Positions 50,486-64,000 of a stretch of DNA of 64,000 nucleotides are shown in pieces. The stretch's first letter is position 1; every line of letters begins with the position of its first letter. The stretch lies in assembly GCA_914767715.1 (NCBI GenBank), contig OU612065.1, forward strand, positions 13,392,001 through 13,456,000, written 5' to 3'. A program made the translations under genes and the position numbers. The notes beneath the pieces were generated by a model. That model did no database searches and was not told where the DNA came from. It worked only from the letters and a program-made list of their open reading frames with translations. The DNA comes from Membranipora membranacea. Lineage: Eukaryota; Bryozoa; Gymnolaemata; Cheilostomatida; Membraniporidae.

Positions 50486-53400
50486 GTCAATGTCAGGGTG
50501 CTAAATTATCATAACACTAATCTACACATCTTTGAACCATATAGAAAAATTAAATCTTTGCCTATAGAAATAGAAAGCTGAAAACAAAAGACTTTAATTC
50601 TGATCTGCAATGACTAACCTCAAAACTTGAGGTTATAGGATTATCTCTCTATCAAACCTTCAGTGAAAACAATAGATGATCTGACTAGGTAAAAAAATAA
50701 AATGTCGAGCACAGTATGATCTGATGTTTGTACAGCATAATTGACTGACACATGACATCAAAATAAATAAAAACCTGCGTAGAGGGATGCAAATTTTTCC
50801 AATACTATCTAAAATGAAGTTGCCAAAACTTGTCCTAAATGCTGCCATCAAGGTCACCATCAAGTGACTAGAATAATCGAGGCCAGATTCCTTTCAATCA
50901 GTACTGGGTGATTAAAACATTGAGTATACTGGCAGCATCCATGGGACTGCCACATCATCATTATGTAATACCAACATGTCATAAAAAAGAGAATGTTAAC
51001 GGTCGCTTGGTGGCGGTCAGCGATTATCAGCTTTTATACAGCCTAGATTTTCGATAATCCATCAATGCTCATGACTCAGCAACTGTACAATATAACACTA
51101 AATAATCACACTGTGTGCGCCATATATCAAGGAGCTGAACTCTTAAGGCAACCAACTACACTACATGAATTAATTAGTCTTGTCAAGGAGAACTTCCCTG
51201 GTTCACCACCTCCTTGGTCCAGCTCAACATAGGCGACTCAATGAAAGAAGGACAACTCCAAAACTACTCAACATCAAAACCAACAACACCCAGGCCAGAC
51301 AATATTTGATACTTCATTTTACCAGATAACCAGATTTGATGAAGACGAATGAGAGTAACGCACTTTCTGACACAAGGCTATCCTCACTTGTAGTTCACAG
51401 TATAATGCTTACATATCGGCGTCTATCCCAAGCTATATAGGCTCCATGGACTCCTTATCAACTGGAGTGATTGCCGCTCTGTAATCAAAGGGAGAAATGG
51501 TTGTTTGAGGAAGCAGCATAAAAAAAAAGGTGAAATTAACCCTGCCAGAATGTAAATCGAATTTAGATTAGACTGTCTTGTCTGTAGTATCCAGTGTTCA
51601 TGACATTCAGGGAGAGACAACTTGAAATTATGCAAGCCTAGGATATCGAACAGCCCTAACTACTTAGTGAGAAGAAAGGCATTCTTCAGCAATGCTCAGG
51701 GGAGAAAATGGATTAAATTAAGGCTTGTTAGATCATCATAAGCATAAAACCTGAATCTAAAAAGTAATATTGACCTGTGAAAGTGTGCAGATAGGCAGGT
51801 GCTTCGTGTTACATGCACGCGACAGGGACAGATGGCTAGTGTCAATTATCCAATCACATCGTAGATATGAAGAGCACAAGGCAAGAGATAATATTTGTTT
51901 TTAATTCAGGATGTCAGGGGCTAATTTATAATATTTTCCACCAATCTCTAGGGTAAATAAAGATATAAATTCCACCTCAAAAGGCATGGCTGGTTTCGCT
52001 TGATTAATCTAAACTCGAGCTGTTTACGAAGACTCATGTTGCTACATAGGAGGTCGAAGTGAATTTATGTATCTTGATCTAAGCAACTGCTAGAAGAGTG
52101 TGTGTACTATACTATATGTTGTGGCACATCTGAGTGAGTTTTAACATATTGGTTGGCCGTGCGCTATAAAATGGGCCATAGCTAACTGGCTGTAAATGTC
52201 ATCTCAACTCAGATTCCATTAGAGTGATTCAAGTAAGTAGACCTAAGCTGATCACATATGAATTACGTTTGGGGAAATAGTGCAATAGCTTTAGGTAGTA
52301 GGGGCAGTGATATGATACCATGATGTAATAATGATCTAATACCCCATCTATGAACATATGTTAGGTGTCTAGTGCCAATGTTTGCTAGAACTACAATTAA
52401 TACATCACCTCTTAAATTTCTAATGAACCCATGATAATAATAAGTGGACACAAATACACCCAGGTAGGTATTAAGGAATTAAAAAATTATCTTCTATATC
52501 CAATTCAATGTGGTCAATACTATTATCATCTCAATTGGAGCAGCTCTGAATATGAGCATATGGCGCGTGCCTAATGGTCACATCCTGCAACACCCCAGCG
52601 CCGCTAACACCTCTCAATGACTATGTGTGTTAAGTTGTCAGTGACAGGATACAGACGCCCGGTGCCTGGCCTATCTCCTAATTACCAACCAAACGAAAAT
52701 TTAATGAGCCCATCTAGCAGTGAAACTAAGGCATCAAACAAAATTATAGTAATAATGGCTAAACTGTTATGATGTTGAGCCTGACTAAATACATCTAAAA
52801 TCTCCCAAACTATATATATTTAGTTATACGCTTGGATAAATGGAATCAGTTTTCTTTTACATAGCCAAAAATAGATTACATTCAACTATGAAATAAAAAA
52901 CAATAAAAGAATCTAAATTTTATCACCACGACGTTTGTGGTTAGATACTATCTGTTTTATTGTAGGATAAACTCAATTCATGATAACTCTACAAATGTCA
53001 TCTTTGTATTCCATGAAAACAGAGGGGAACCCTTGTGTTAAATCCTTGAGGGCCTTTTCAACCTGCGATAACCATGAAAATCAACATCTGAACATCCTGA
53101 ATTCATCAGAAGAAACCGAGTAGATGATATAAAAATATCCAATCGCCAACTGGACTACAAGCCTTACTCCTGTTGCATAATAAAATACTATTCACAATAT
53201 CTTACAGGGAGATTGCAGATTAAAAAAAAATTACAATTACAATTTAATACCTATTTATGATGACAGGGAAATAATCTCATAGCTATCCCATTATTAAAGA
53301 AAGCTGGCAAACAGCAGTTGCCAATGTCATATATGACAGTTGACATCAAGTTGTTCATGCCATAATTAGGAAAAGCAATGCAAAGGCAACACGTCTTAAT

Positions 53401-55960
53401 ATGTGGGCCATCAACGCTGTCAGGGAATGATAATAGACTTCAGTCCTACTGTACAACTTATTGTATCTATGTTTATCTTACAAACTTTATAAACCTCAAG
53501 AGTGTAGGTTGGGAGGGGGTGGCAGTCGTCCCTAAGTCAAGGGGCCAAAACCGAGGCTGGGTTTGGACGACAAATACAAGCATACACAAGCAGGCTGTGG
53601 ATTACTCCTGTCAGCTTTATCAGCATGAAATGACAGGCTAAATAAACCTCATCCTTAGAAATCTACTATTTATAACATGACTCAGAGAGTGTGCCTTACT
53701 ATTATGATTACATAATACATTAAATAATAATCCTAAAGCACGCTCCGATCCTGATTAATTCCTAGCAGTGAGCAGCTGTACCCAGCAGGCACCAACCATT
53801 TACACTAAACTTTCAGTGCATGCATAAGCAAACAAAGCGGTGAAATACTCAGCCATCAACATCGATCAAAGAGACACATTGGGGGAGGGGATGGACAGCT
53901 ATATCTATTCTACAAGATACAGCTCAACTTGAACATGTTTTTAAAATGGTAGAATTCGGTCAACAGTTCAGATCCCGGTTAGAAATACCTCATCAATATA
54001 AATTAGGCACCTATATATGAGGATCAGCTTTCAAGTACCCTAATCCAAACTTAATTCACCATCCGTTGTTCAATTACCTGCCTTGTTAAATTACTATAAA
54101 TGGAAACATTCTACACGCTTTGGATGGTAGTTATCTCTCTTTTCTGGAAAAGTACTAAACAATTCACCACAAAAGAATCGTTAAGCTGTACTGGTGGTCG
54201 GTTGCAATCCTATTGTGGTACTAGATATTATATGTGCTAAGGTAAAATCTATTTGGGAAAATCAGATTGCAACATATCATCTTCTGTTGCGCCATAATGC
54301 CAAAGATTCTAAAATACATTGATAATACCTATAATCCGAACTACCTGGTTGACAAAACTCCTACAATCTTATCTCTAGGATAAACTGCTAACCAGCTGTG
54401 AACTGCCATCAATTAATAATTTTCATAGTAATTTATTATTATGTAACATAACTTTGAGTACGGAGTAGTAGTAGGTCATGGCTCACATTAATCATCATCC
54501 TGTGTTTAAGTTGGGTTGCATAATAGTTATGGCTCTGGATTAAAAGATGATCCTTAATTTTTTAAAGGCTGACACTCCCAAATGTGAGAGCGAAGCTGCC
54601 GTGCATATCATTGCAAATCCCTCCTGGTAAGCTAGAGTAGCGAGAAGCAAGGTCCAGGAAAGAAGGTAAATGTAGCAGTCTAATCTAGCAACATTTAGGT
54701 TATTATATGTTAAATACACCGATAATTCAATATCCAGAGCAGCCAAACAATACACTGACATCAATAACAACGAGGAAAATCCGGGTACCAATATCTCAAA
54801 ACCACATAAGAAACTGCCAGGACAACACACAAAGAAAAACATTTTTTTCACTGCATAGTCAGCTTTTGAAATAATGCAAAACAACACGACAGGTATGTAA
54901 GATCAGCAAATTGTGAAGGTGCCCATAGTCTACACACAGTATGCATGTCTTCGGCAGTCAGCCTTCTCGGCACACCTGTGCGCATGTGTCAATATATCAA
55001 GACAACCTCAAAAAATCACTTATACAAACATTAGTGACAGGCTATTGTTTTATTTAGAGTGAATCATTAAGGAATGAATATTTTATATTTATTCTTGTAT
55101 TCTATTAGCATAAGAATTTGTGTATAGATATGCTATTATGTCAAGAAGTTGAAACAGTTCAAACCTGAGGATAAGAAAGGTAAATACAATAGGGAGGTAA
55201 TTATAACAGGTCAATCTAACCCTGGACGATAACAACAGACTCGGGTATTGATCTCAAAGTAACCTCAGAGTACAATAAGAGCACCCTCAGGCCTCAGGCC
55301 AACAACGGTCAGCTCAATAAATGACAGGACATCATGGTCTGTTCATATCTCTCAATAATATTTGTGTTGTTTACGTGTTTAGAAAATTGGATTTGATGCT
55401 TGGATGGGGCTAGTATTAATTTTCTTCACAGCAAGTGACTGAGATGCGAAAATGCCTTGCCCTGAGATAACATAATAGACATAACATGCATAGGGCCTAC
55501 TGCTTTTTTGCAGGAAAACAACTAACATGTTGATTCCCCATATTGCCCTATCAGGAAAGTCTAGTGCACCTGAGCAAAAACACAGACTCTGAAGTTACTC
55601 AAACTATCACACCTTACCATAAACAAGATGTGAAAAAAATCTAGTTTCACAAACACAGGCAGGATTACATTATCTGTCATATAACCATAATTTATTTGGA
55701 AAAGTATGTTACAACTAGAAGTTTTAAGCACCAGGTGTTAATCTTTACTCTTTTTGTGTTGTGATTGGTATTTTGTGTGCTTACATGGAAAGATTGAAGA
55801 TGCAAGAATAAGATAGTGACAACATAGATTTGAGATGCACTAAGTTTAGTATATCAAGATGATTTGCCGAGAGAGATATTTAGGTACACTTGCGGATGTT
55901 TAGGTGCTTCTTCTCAACTTTCAATACAAAATGTACACAATCACTGTTTAATCACATCAT

Positions 55961-55994
55961 CATCAAAAAATCACCGCAGCCATCAAAAAATCAC
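55961..55994. repeat. 14-bp direct repeat pair
   Basis: catcaaaaaatcac at 55961-55974 and 55981-55994, identical, with a 20-nt period. Confidence 0.6.
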
Positions 55995-56232
55995 AATACA
56001 ACTGAACCTTTCAATTTGTTCATGGCTTTGCAAAGGTAGCATCACTTCATGCGCTGCTGCTGTGATTCCCAGCGCTTCAAACACACGTGCAGGGCTTTTG
56101 TGTATGTGTAATTTGCTCATGTTACATATAATCACAGCTTGTTGATATGATATTATCAGTAATTTATTTGCTGATTAGAGAAGCGCTTGGAGGAGAGAGA
56201 GGGTAATAATCAATAATCATAACAGGCAGTGA

Positions 56233-56258
56233 TGACTCATCGGATCATCGCTGACTCA
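56233..56258 (+). promoter_or_regulatory. Paired AP-1/Maf-type sites
   Basis: Two exact TGACTCA motifs at 56233-56239 and 56252-56258. The second reads GCTGACTCAG, a half MARE. They lie next to a GC-rich patch (gcgccccgccgggg). Single TGACTCA sites are expected by chance in this length; the close pair is what makes it notable. Confidence 0.25.
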
Positions 56259-57126
56259 GTGCGCCCCGCCGGGGACCAGTGTCTAATACGAGTAGCTGTT
56301 ACAGCTAGAGCTGTCAATAAGAGCACCAACAGCTCACCAGGGTGAAGAGCAAACAAACCAGGGCATACGAGAAATGACCCGTGGGCATTGAGATAACAAC
56401 ACAGGCTTCATATTATGTTTATTAGATCTGTGGATATTACTACTGTAGTAAATTGGCCTTCCCCTAACATCATATTGAAGTTGAGACTGAAATGAGAGCT
56501 GATAAGTGTAATGCCATTGTCAACATACCTCGGTATTAAAACTACGCATGACGTAGAAGGGTCCCCATGAGTAATTGGACCAATATTTCGTATGATAACA
56601 TAGAGAGATAATAGAGATGATGTCTACTTCAATGTTCTACAGGTGGTACTCCTAATGGTGTTTGTGAACAGAGTTTTGAACACAAGTTATTTTTCCCACA
56701 GACACAGAGCACATATGGCTCGATGGCAACCAGCCAGAGATGGTATTACACATCTCCTGTTTATCGGTTTCAAAGTGAACTAAATTCGTGTATAAGTTCC
56801 CTTGATGCATCTATGTCTTCATTTCATGTAAAGAAACACAATAGGGAGTAACGGAATTGTGTGCATTTTTACTGAAGGACATCTGTTGCAAACTGGGTTC
56901 ACTGTATTAAAACCTTATCATAATAGCACTACTGAGTGTGTGAACTGATAAATCCCAATTTTGGGGTGTTATCGTTATTAGATACAATAGGTTTAATTTG
57001 ATTCTCATTGTTTGCTGATCAAGCATTCAATAAAGTGAAAGACAACCCAATAATAATACTAATAATGCACTTTTTAGAAAATAAACTGCTCTCAAAAAGC
57101 AACAGCTGGCCAATTCAATTTCCATT

Positions 57127-57177
57127 AGCTCATATGCCACAGCCCATAGCTCATATGCCACAGCCCATAGCTCATAT
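57127..57177. repeat. 21-bp tandem repeat, 2.4 copies
   Basis: The unit agctcatatgccacagcccat plus one base-perfect second copy and a 9-nt partial third. Noncoding as far as can be seen. Confidence 0.8.
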
Positions 57178-60100
57178 TAAAATTCCTAAAACCACCAACA
57201 ACACGTCCACCGGCTACGTTCATTCATTTTCTAGCTAATATTTAGGAGCTGTAAATGATGTGATAATTAGAGCCATGCCAGGTACAGGGCAGACAGCACC
57301 GGTACCCCTACTGTCTACTGATATACAAAACTGATTGTGAGAATTAGCCTCAGTCATCAGGGTTTTAATACTTGTAGTGATAATGTGGCCTGGCCACCAC
57401 CTTTAGTGACATCAAAGAATACTGCATTTAACAGTTCCTGTTCGCTGCATAATATATAGGTACAAAGTAATGTCAAAGAGAAATTGGGGAAAAAAGGAGG
57501 TCCACTGACAACTAAATTATGAAGAACATGAAGAGAAACCACAATATAGAGCTGCAACATCAAGGGAAAGGAGATACTTAGCAGCCATAAACATCAGGAG
57601 AAAGTCATCAAAACTTAAATACCAGTTGCAGAACCCGTCTGCTTTTCGACTCCGTGCAAATGTCAACAGCACATGTCAGGCACACTTGCTGTAATATAAT
57701 ATTTCATTAGTATTGCCATAGCTTTTAATGCTGGCGTCAGGACCTTGTCTATAATTACACAAAGTGTAATCTAACAGGCTCGTATAACTTGCCATTAGAT
57801 GATGCACACTTTTTATATCCATATGTGTTCTACCTATCATTTTATTAGCTTGACAACTTAAGTCCTATATTTCTGATAAACATAGGCCGCTCATTGGCAC
57901 CCTCCCTCAAATTATCACAATGTCAGACGAAGAGCAGCCGCCGATTGGCTCAATCTGTCACGCAGTGCTCTACCATGTTATTTTCTGCTTAATTTTGTTT
58001 ACTATTAAACAAATTTGATGTTCCAGGTATTTAATTATTTTATGTAAGCTTTCATAAATAATATAGCGCGTTCTTCGTACCCAGGGGCTTCACCTCAATA
58101 ACTGCAATTAGAAGCGTGTGTCGGCTCCTACAACGCCCTTGCCAACATACTACTCAATTGAATCATCATCGCATTTGATAAGAAAAGGATCTTGATAGTA
58201 CAAGAATGAATTGAGAAATACAACAGCAAAAAAAGTGTTCCCTTATGCAAGAAATGCACTGGAACAAACAAGAACTCAAAAACCGGATGGCCATCATGAG
58301 CCATCAGAAATCGAGGGGCACCTGCGAGCAACGTCACCAACATGTCATATGCTGTCAATCAGACTGTCAATGTCACCAATATCGAAACTCAATCATTCAC
58401 TATTTCAAAGCTATGGAGCAATTAGAAAACCAATCTATTCCTCCGCTACAAATTTCTTGTCACATACTGTGTAAACCCTTTAAAGGCTTACGTTAACCGT
58501 AGAATGCCATCCGGTGTGAGTATAGAGTGCAAACGAACATAAACAAAACAGGATTAAGGTGTAAAAAATGATTTACAGCGCCTTTTCAAATAGTAAAAAA
58601 TTATTGTCTCAGGAGTGAAAATTCACACTAGTTTATGACAGAGATGCAAAAAAGAGGAGCCTACTGTAATACATAACAACATTTTATATATATTATCATG
58701 AGGGTGATGAAATTAATATTCAGATGCCTCACTAGGATAGATGAAAGGCTGATCGACTGGAGTGAAATCATCTTGTATCATTTGATCTAGCCAGCAGTTA
58801 AAGTGTCAGGTTGGCAATTATCCTGATAATAGATCTGTTATTACTGCCCGGCCTAATGTAAAAATACTGGAGACAAAATAACCAGATATTGAGCGAGTTT
58901 GATATAAACAACATTATCTGTCCCAACTTCCTACGAAATCCGATTGTGACTTGAGTCGCTGATGTAATCTTAGTTTCAGATACGGAACGGACACTCTTGC
59001 CCGTGTCGGCAACAAAACACACCAAAACATGTAGATCCTCAGTCTAACCTAGATAATACAAGAATTCTGATGTCAATCACCTAAGTAAACACACTGCAAA
59101 TCAAATCTCTGAGATTCTGCTGTTGATTGCTGAGTAGAAGAAGATATGCAGTTGTAGGAGCGGCCAATCTGAGCATGGAAACTGACAGATGGCCACTAGA
59201 TGCTGATGTGAGAACTCTCACCCTCAGGCTATAGAGGAGCTGTAGTGTAGCAATCGGCAGAAGATAAATGGAGAGTAGGCGAGATTATGATTACAAACTT
59301 AGCATCTTTTTTCCTGGTTCATAAGATTCATATGAGTAACTTACTCATAACTTACGTCTATGATGATTGTCAAATGCCAACTTGCTGACAGTGTGCCAAG
59401 GCCGCTAATATTTGTTGCCGTATCTACGTAATTTGTGATGCGGAAATGATAATTCATGTATCGGAGCAAGAGTTGAATAAGATTACCACATGCCATTATC
59501 TTTAAGGTAATGGAGGGCTTATGTTTGTTTTCAAGCGCACCATGTGCCAACAAAAGGTGATATGCCTGTTCCCTGAAAATATTTGATTTTAAACTTTTTG
59601 TAATTTATTTCCACTGTTTCCTTATTCAGAAAGGACATAATTTTCACAGTGTCATTGTTTACGAATCTGCAATTATCAGATGGAAATGAGAAAGCGATGA
59701 GATATCTGAGAGAGAATAAATCCCCAGAGAATGATTACGCTGCTCTATACTCTTTGACTGCACATTATACATCATGAATTTAGCTCATTTGATTATTTTA
59801 TTCTATACAGACTGCCGAGTGAGCTCAATATAGCGTCCCCGAAGACTCATTATTCAAAGTGCAAGAACCTGAGACTATTAATTTTCAAAATTGATAAGAT
59901 TTGAGCCAATCATGGTGGGAAAATTCTTGGCTAATACCCCTGGGTCAGATTCAAATCGAAAATGACTGAAACCGTGTATATGGAATCGTGGGAAACTGGC
60001 CAACATCACATACATGTATATCTTATCAGCAAGCTTCATGTCCCAGTTCTACGACTGACTTTCATAATTATTTTCCCTGAAACATAGTCACTTAACGGCT

Positions 60101-63100
60101 TAACTGTTGCGAAAGATTCAGAATTATGTTTGTGGATGAATGACTTGATATATTCGCTAAAACAGTGTTAATACACCTGAAGGATGATTTTTTGTATGAG
60201 CAAAAATTTTTGAGCACGATATGACCCTTACTCTGAATTGTTGCAGCATAATCTTATGGGACATGACTCATAGAAACTGTCACAACATTACATTACCCTT
60301 AGAGCCATCATCGGAATTGGGGAGACAACTTCATAAGAGTGGGAGGTTGGGATATCCCACCCTCCCTGTTAACAGTTCATAAGACCTACTAGACAGAGAG
60401 AAAAATCATCAGGATCAGTTCCAGGAGTGAACATCTGCAGCATTTACATAACATGATAATAGTCCAGGGAGTAATTAGAGAGAAAAAATCAAAGGTTTAT
60501 TTGACTCAATAAATCAAGTGCATTAGTCGTGAGACTGGCTGTCTGCTTGTAAATTAGTGGGCTTCCAACAAGATTCTTTTATGGACGCTTCTAAATAGAA
60601 CCTGATGTATACAGTAACACTATCGTACAATAATATCAAGCCCAATTATTTGATGTTGCAAGCAGACGCAAAAATAAACACAACACTCCTCTTGCTAACT
60701 GAACTTTGTTGATTCAAACCCCTTCTATAGATTGGGGTTTTGAGCAAGGACAACTGGCTGATATTATTATTTGATTATCTGTTCAGCTTATGCATACCAA
60801 GTTTCAGGTTGTGTTTTATTGAGAGACATGTTAAAGATCAATAGACCTTATATGACAACTTGAGACTGAAGCTCATTTGGGTTGAACACACTAATAAACA
60901 TCCAATTTCTATAACTACTATTTTCATAAATCACACTAACTGTGAAACAATGCTGCAAAGAAAATACCTCAATTCAATTAGGTATGAAAATGTTTACATA
61001 GGCATAGCTACGCTAACCTTTTCTGAAAGAAGCATTAGAACATAATTGATCACGGTCAGTTAAACTGAATCCCCATTTCTATGCTCATTAGAAAGATCAA
61101 ATAAAGTAGTTTGTGGCAATTTGAGCCCATTTGCGTGTATGTGTCATACTGTTTTGTGTCAGCAAATAAAAGTGACTATTTGCAAATATTTTATAGGAAT
61201 TCATTGCTAATACCTTTTGAATTTCTGCAAATCACTTTCAATTTAAATTTGTCACACTACAGTGCCCAAACACCAACAAGGCACACGACAGCTGGATACC
61301 CCACCATGTTTTTCTTTTTGAAATATAAACATTAACAGCATATTTTACTCATGAGTGTGATGCTGTTGCTTTCTCCACAATTTTGTATAAATAAACTTTG
61401 TATCAAGCGATTGAAAGCTTTGTCTAATAAGCAGTGAACAGGTAGGCTATGAGGCACCCCTAACAACCTACAGACTCCTTTTTGCTTTCAGAAGAACCGT
61501 ATAATCTTATATCATATCGTTGGGTAATGAGTGCTGACATTTGAGGGATCATCCTCTCCTGGTGTAAGAAACCCTGGTCAGAATAATCGTATAGATTCAG
61601 CCATCAGCTGATGGTGATTCTGCTGTGCAGAGAAAGAAACTTGGTTCCTGTAGCAGGAAATGTTTTTTAATTCATCGTGGTAATGATCGATGTTGGGCTG
61701 TTTTTATCAAGCAAATGACAAATTTCTTCTGAAGATTTAATCATTTATGGATGCAATTAATGTGCTGGCGCCTGACCACAAGCCTAATCATAATTATACA
61801 ATTATATAATACTTTATTTAAGCATTGCATTTATCATTGGTTAATGATAGGAGACAGATGCGTTGAATATGTTATTGGGAGATGCACAGCACCAACCTGA
61901 GCTAACAAACATAGTCAGAACAGTACCAAGTGTCAGTGATTCATATCTCCAAATCTAGAGAACAGCTTGTCTAGACCTAGCTCATGCTAAGTGTAGTTAA
62001 GTAGGGGACGTTGCCCTGTCTTGAAAGCGATAGCTCAATATAACTTCTGGCGATTAATTGGGTTTGATAGGGATATCTGGACAAGACCATCACAAAGTAC
62101 AATCTGACTATGAACTAGACTAATTAACAATCCCAGGGTATCACCCATGCTGGTTACTTATCAGCGAGTACAGAATCTTCAACAAATTGACAAAGCTCTT
62201 TATATCTTTGCAGTTAGAAAGAGTTTGTACATGCAGACCAGCAGCTTTGAAGGAATTAAGCTCATGCTAAGGTTTTGATTTTGAGCACATCAGGAGATTG
62301 CACATTGAAGTGACATTAAAACCCTGACTGTATAACAGAATGCCCTATGAATTGGGGACTTAGAAGTAATTCCTGTTCTTCAATCGTTCGAAAAGGTTTT
62401 ATGAAATGCAAATCTGTTATATCAATACAATGATGGCACGTGCTTCACAGGTTAACAGCAAACATTAAGCTGTGTGCACAAATAATTTTGACGGATAGTA
62501 CCCCTAAGATTACGATCTATGTAATACTTTGCTTAGGAGCTGCATAATATTAAAATAAACGAGTTGAAATGGTATTTGGTTAGGGTAAGGTGACAGGCCC
62601 TTCTGCTATCACAAGCCACCTGCTGCCTCATGCCGCGCTCTGTCATTGGACAACATTCGGACATCAAAGCAACATCAACATGCTTTTTATTACAATCAAA
62701 AACTGTGTGGGCACACTTCACTGATCTTTCAGACTGGAGACGCTACATGATTAGCTCAGGATGTTATAATAATAAATTTACTTGATATCTACTCAGGAGT
62801 GCAATGTAAACTGGGACAATCCTAATTTGCCATCTGCTCCATGCTAACCACCCTATCGCTGATTTATATTTACTCAGCATGCTGCTATGCCTCAGCAGTT
62901 ATCTGAGATTTTTGTGCAAGATAAAAATTAATCTAATTTAGCCACAGAGGGTGCAACATAATTAAAATCTCTCTCAGAAATGGCCTTTACCAGTATTGAT
63001 CTCACATAGTTGAGTAGATAACACAGTTATTCTTATCCATATAAATGTTACATGATTTATCTGCCTCCTCATTAATCAGCTTTCACACATTTTCCGACCA

Positions 63101-63618
63101 TAAGAGAAAAAATTGTATTTTTATGTTTATTTGTACAATGACTGCATATGGTGTATATTTTTATTGGTCATTTCCAGAGCCTAGTTTGTTTGATATACAG
63201 GAGGTCAGAATGAGTACCTGTCATGTAATGACACTGATCCAATGTTGACAAGTTATTATAAGATAGTATGACAGCCAATGCCCATGTCATGTTTTAATCC
63301 TAATAGTCAGCACATGCCTTGATAGCTTAAATTTCATTCATATCTTTTATTGCATCCGGATGCCTGGTTTAGTCATTTGTAAGCTGCCTAAACATCAAAC
63401 CTACGTACACGTCACTTTGACAGCTTTCATGCGATTGCTGACAACTCTGTATTGTTATTTGTGGTGAGTAATAGTGATTCAGGTGGGGTAGAATTTCCAG
63501 AATGATAAGTACACAAGGCATTCAATGTTGGTGTGGTGAGTTGAGGTAAAGCTAGAAACTGAGATGAAAATTAAGAATAAGCAGCACAACTCAAGAGAGA
63601 GTGGTGATGAGAAGCAGA

Positions 63619-63644
63619 GACAGACAGACAGACAGACAGACAGA
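63619..63644. repeat. (GACA)n microsatellite
   Basis: About 6.5 perfect gaca units inside a purine-rich stretch. Confidence 0.85.
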
Positions 63645-64000
63645 GAAAATCATGACCTTGATTCACTCGATGTCTTAACCATTTAGGACTAACATAATAA
63701 ACTTTATCAACCAAAGACAACCCCTAATCCCACCCATTAGAGAGATGATTAGTTTCTTCGGTGGATCGATTTCAACCAACTTAAGTGACAAACACTATTT
63801 AAAAGTCATGGAAACCACTCAACAGCATATTTGGGATGGATACCCAAAACTTCATGTTCGGTAAACAATCAGAATGAGGTTATCGATATGTCAGACGAGG
63901 ATTAGAACACCCAACACTCAGCTGCGCGCTCTCATAAAGTGAGTTTGCATTTGTAGACAAACAAGAGAGTGAGATAAACATGCCACCAAAGATAAAACAT

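Larger units (their letters stand above)
50486..64000. other. SoxC upstream gene desert
   Basis: 13.5 kb with no coding exon I can support on either strand. The longest frames (54540-54887 minus, 53378-53641 plus, 58211-58474 plus) show no family motif. Contents seen: a 21-bp tandem repeat, a 14-bp repeat pair near 55961-55994, an AP-1 site pair near 56233-56258, and a GACA microsatellite. It is a likely place for SoxC enhancers, which is inference from position. Confidence 0.55.

Noticed and set aside
54540-54887. A 115-codon minus-strand frame with several hydrophobic stretches upstream of SoxC.
   Set aside because: No recognisable receptor or transporter motif, no supporting splice context, and hydrophobic frames are common in AT-rich noncoding DNA.

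Overview
This window is animal nuclear DNA from an invertebrate with introns. It is AT-rich, its genes are split by GT-AG introns of 0.2 to 14 kb, and there are no bacterial-type operons or ribosome sites. I can support three protein-coding genes: the 3' half of CDKAL1 (+ strand, 81-2591), a complete 12-exon AMPK-related kinase most like HUNK (- strand, 46063 down to 6762), and a complete two-exon SoxC gene of the SOX4/11/12 group (- strand, 50222 down to 48801). The proteins are clearly bilaterian-like but far from vertebrate. A marine deuterostome such as a hemichordate or echinoderm, or a spiralian, would fit; the sequence alone does not let me choose.

Layout. 1-2.6 kb: last five coding exons of CDKAL1, ending in a tail-anchor membrane segment. 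2.6-6.8 kb: intergenic, where CDKAL1 and the kinase converge. 6.8-46.1 kb: the kinase. Its C-terminal exons are packed into 6.8-11 kb, its kinase-domain exons are spread over 11-46 kb, and two very large introns (34616-43336 and 20383-34448) make up much of the window. 46.1-48.8 kb: between the kinase and the SoxC stop, probably including the SoxC 3'UTR. 48.8-50.2 kb: SoxC. 50.2-64 kb: no coding exon seen; this is 5' flank of SoxC.

The twelve kinase exons join with correct splice sites and keep one reading frame for 545 codons, with all catalytic motifs intact. The two SoxC exons join to 342 codons, with the HMG box at one end and the conserved C-terminal activation motif at the other. The three proteins have unrelated biochemical roles (tRNA modification, kinase signalling, transcription). 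The most likely reason for the arrangement is regulatory. CDKAL1 and SOX4 are also neighbours in human (6p22.3), so this looks like an ancient gene neighbourhood held together by long-range SoxC enhancers, with a HUNK-like gene between them here.

Besides genes there are a perfect hairpin flanked by 8-bp direct repeats, a cluster of inverted repeats beside a kinase exon, a C-rich dispersed repeat, and a few short tandem repeats. I saw no tRNA, rRNA, CRISPR array or intact transposon.
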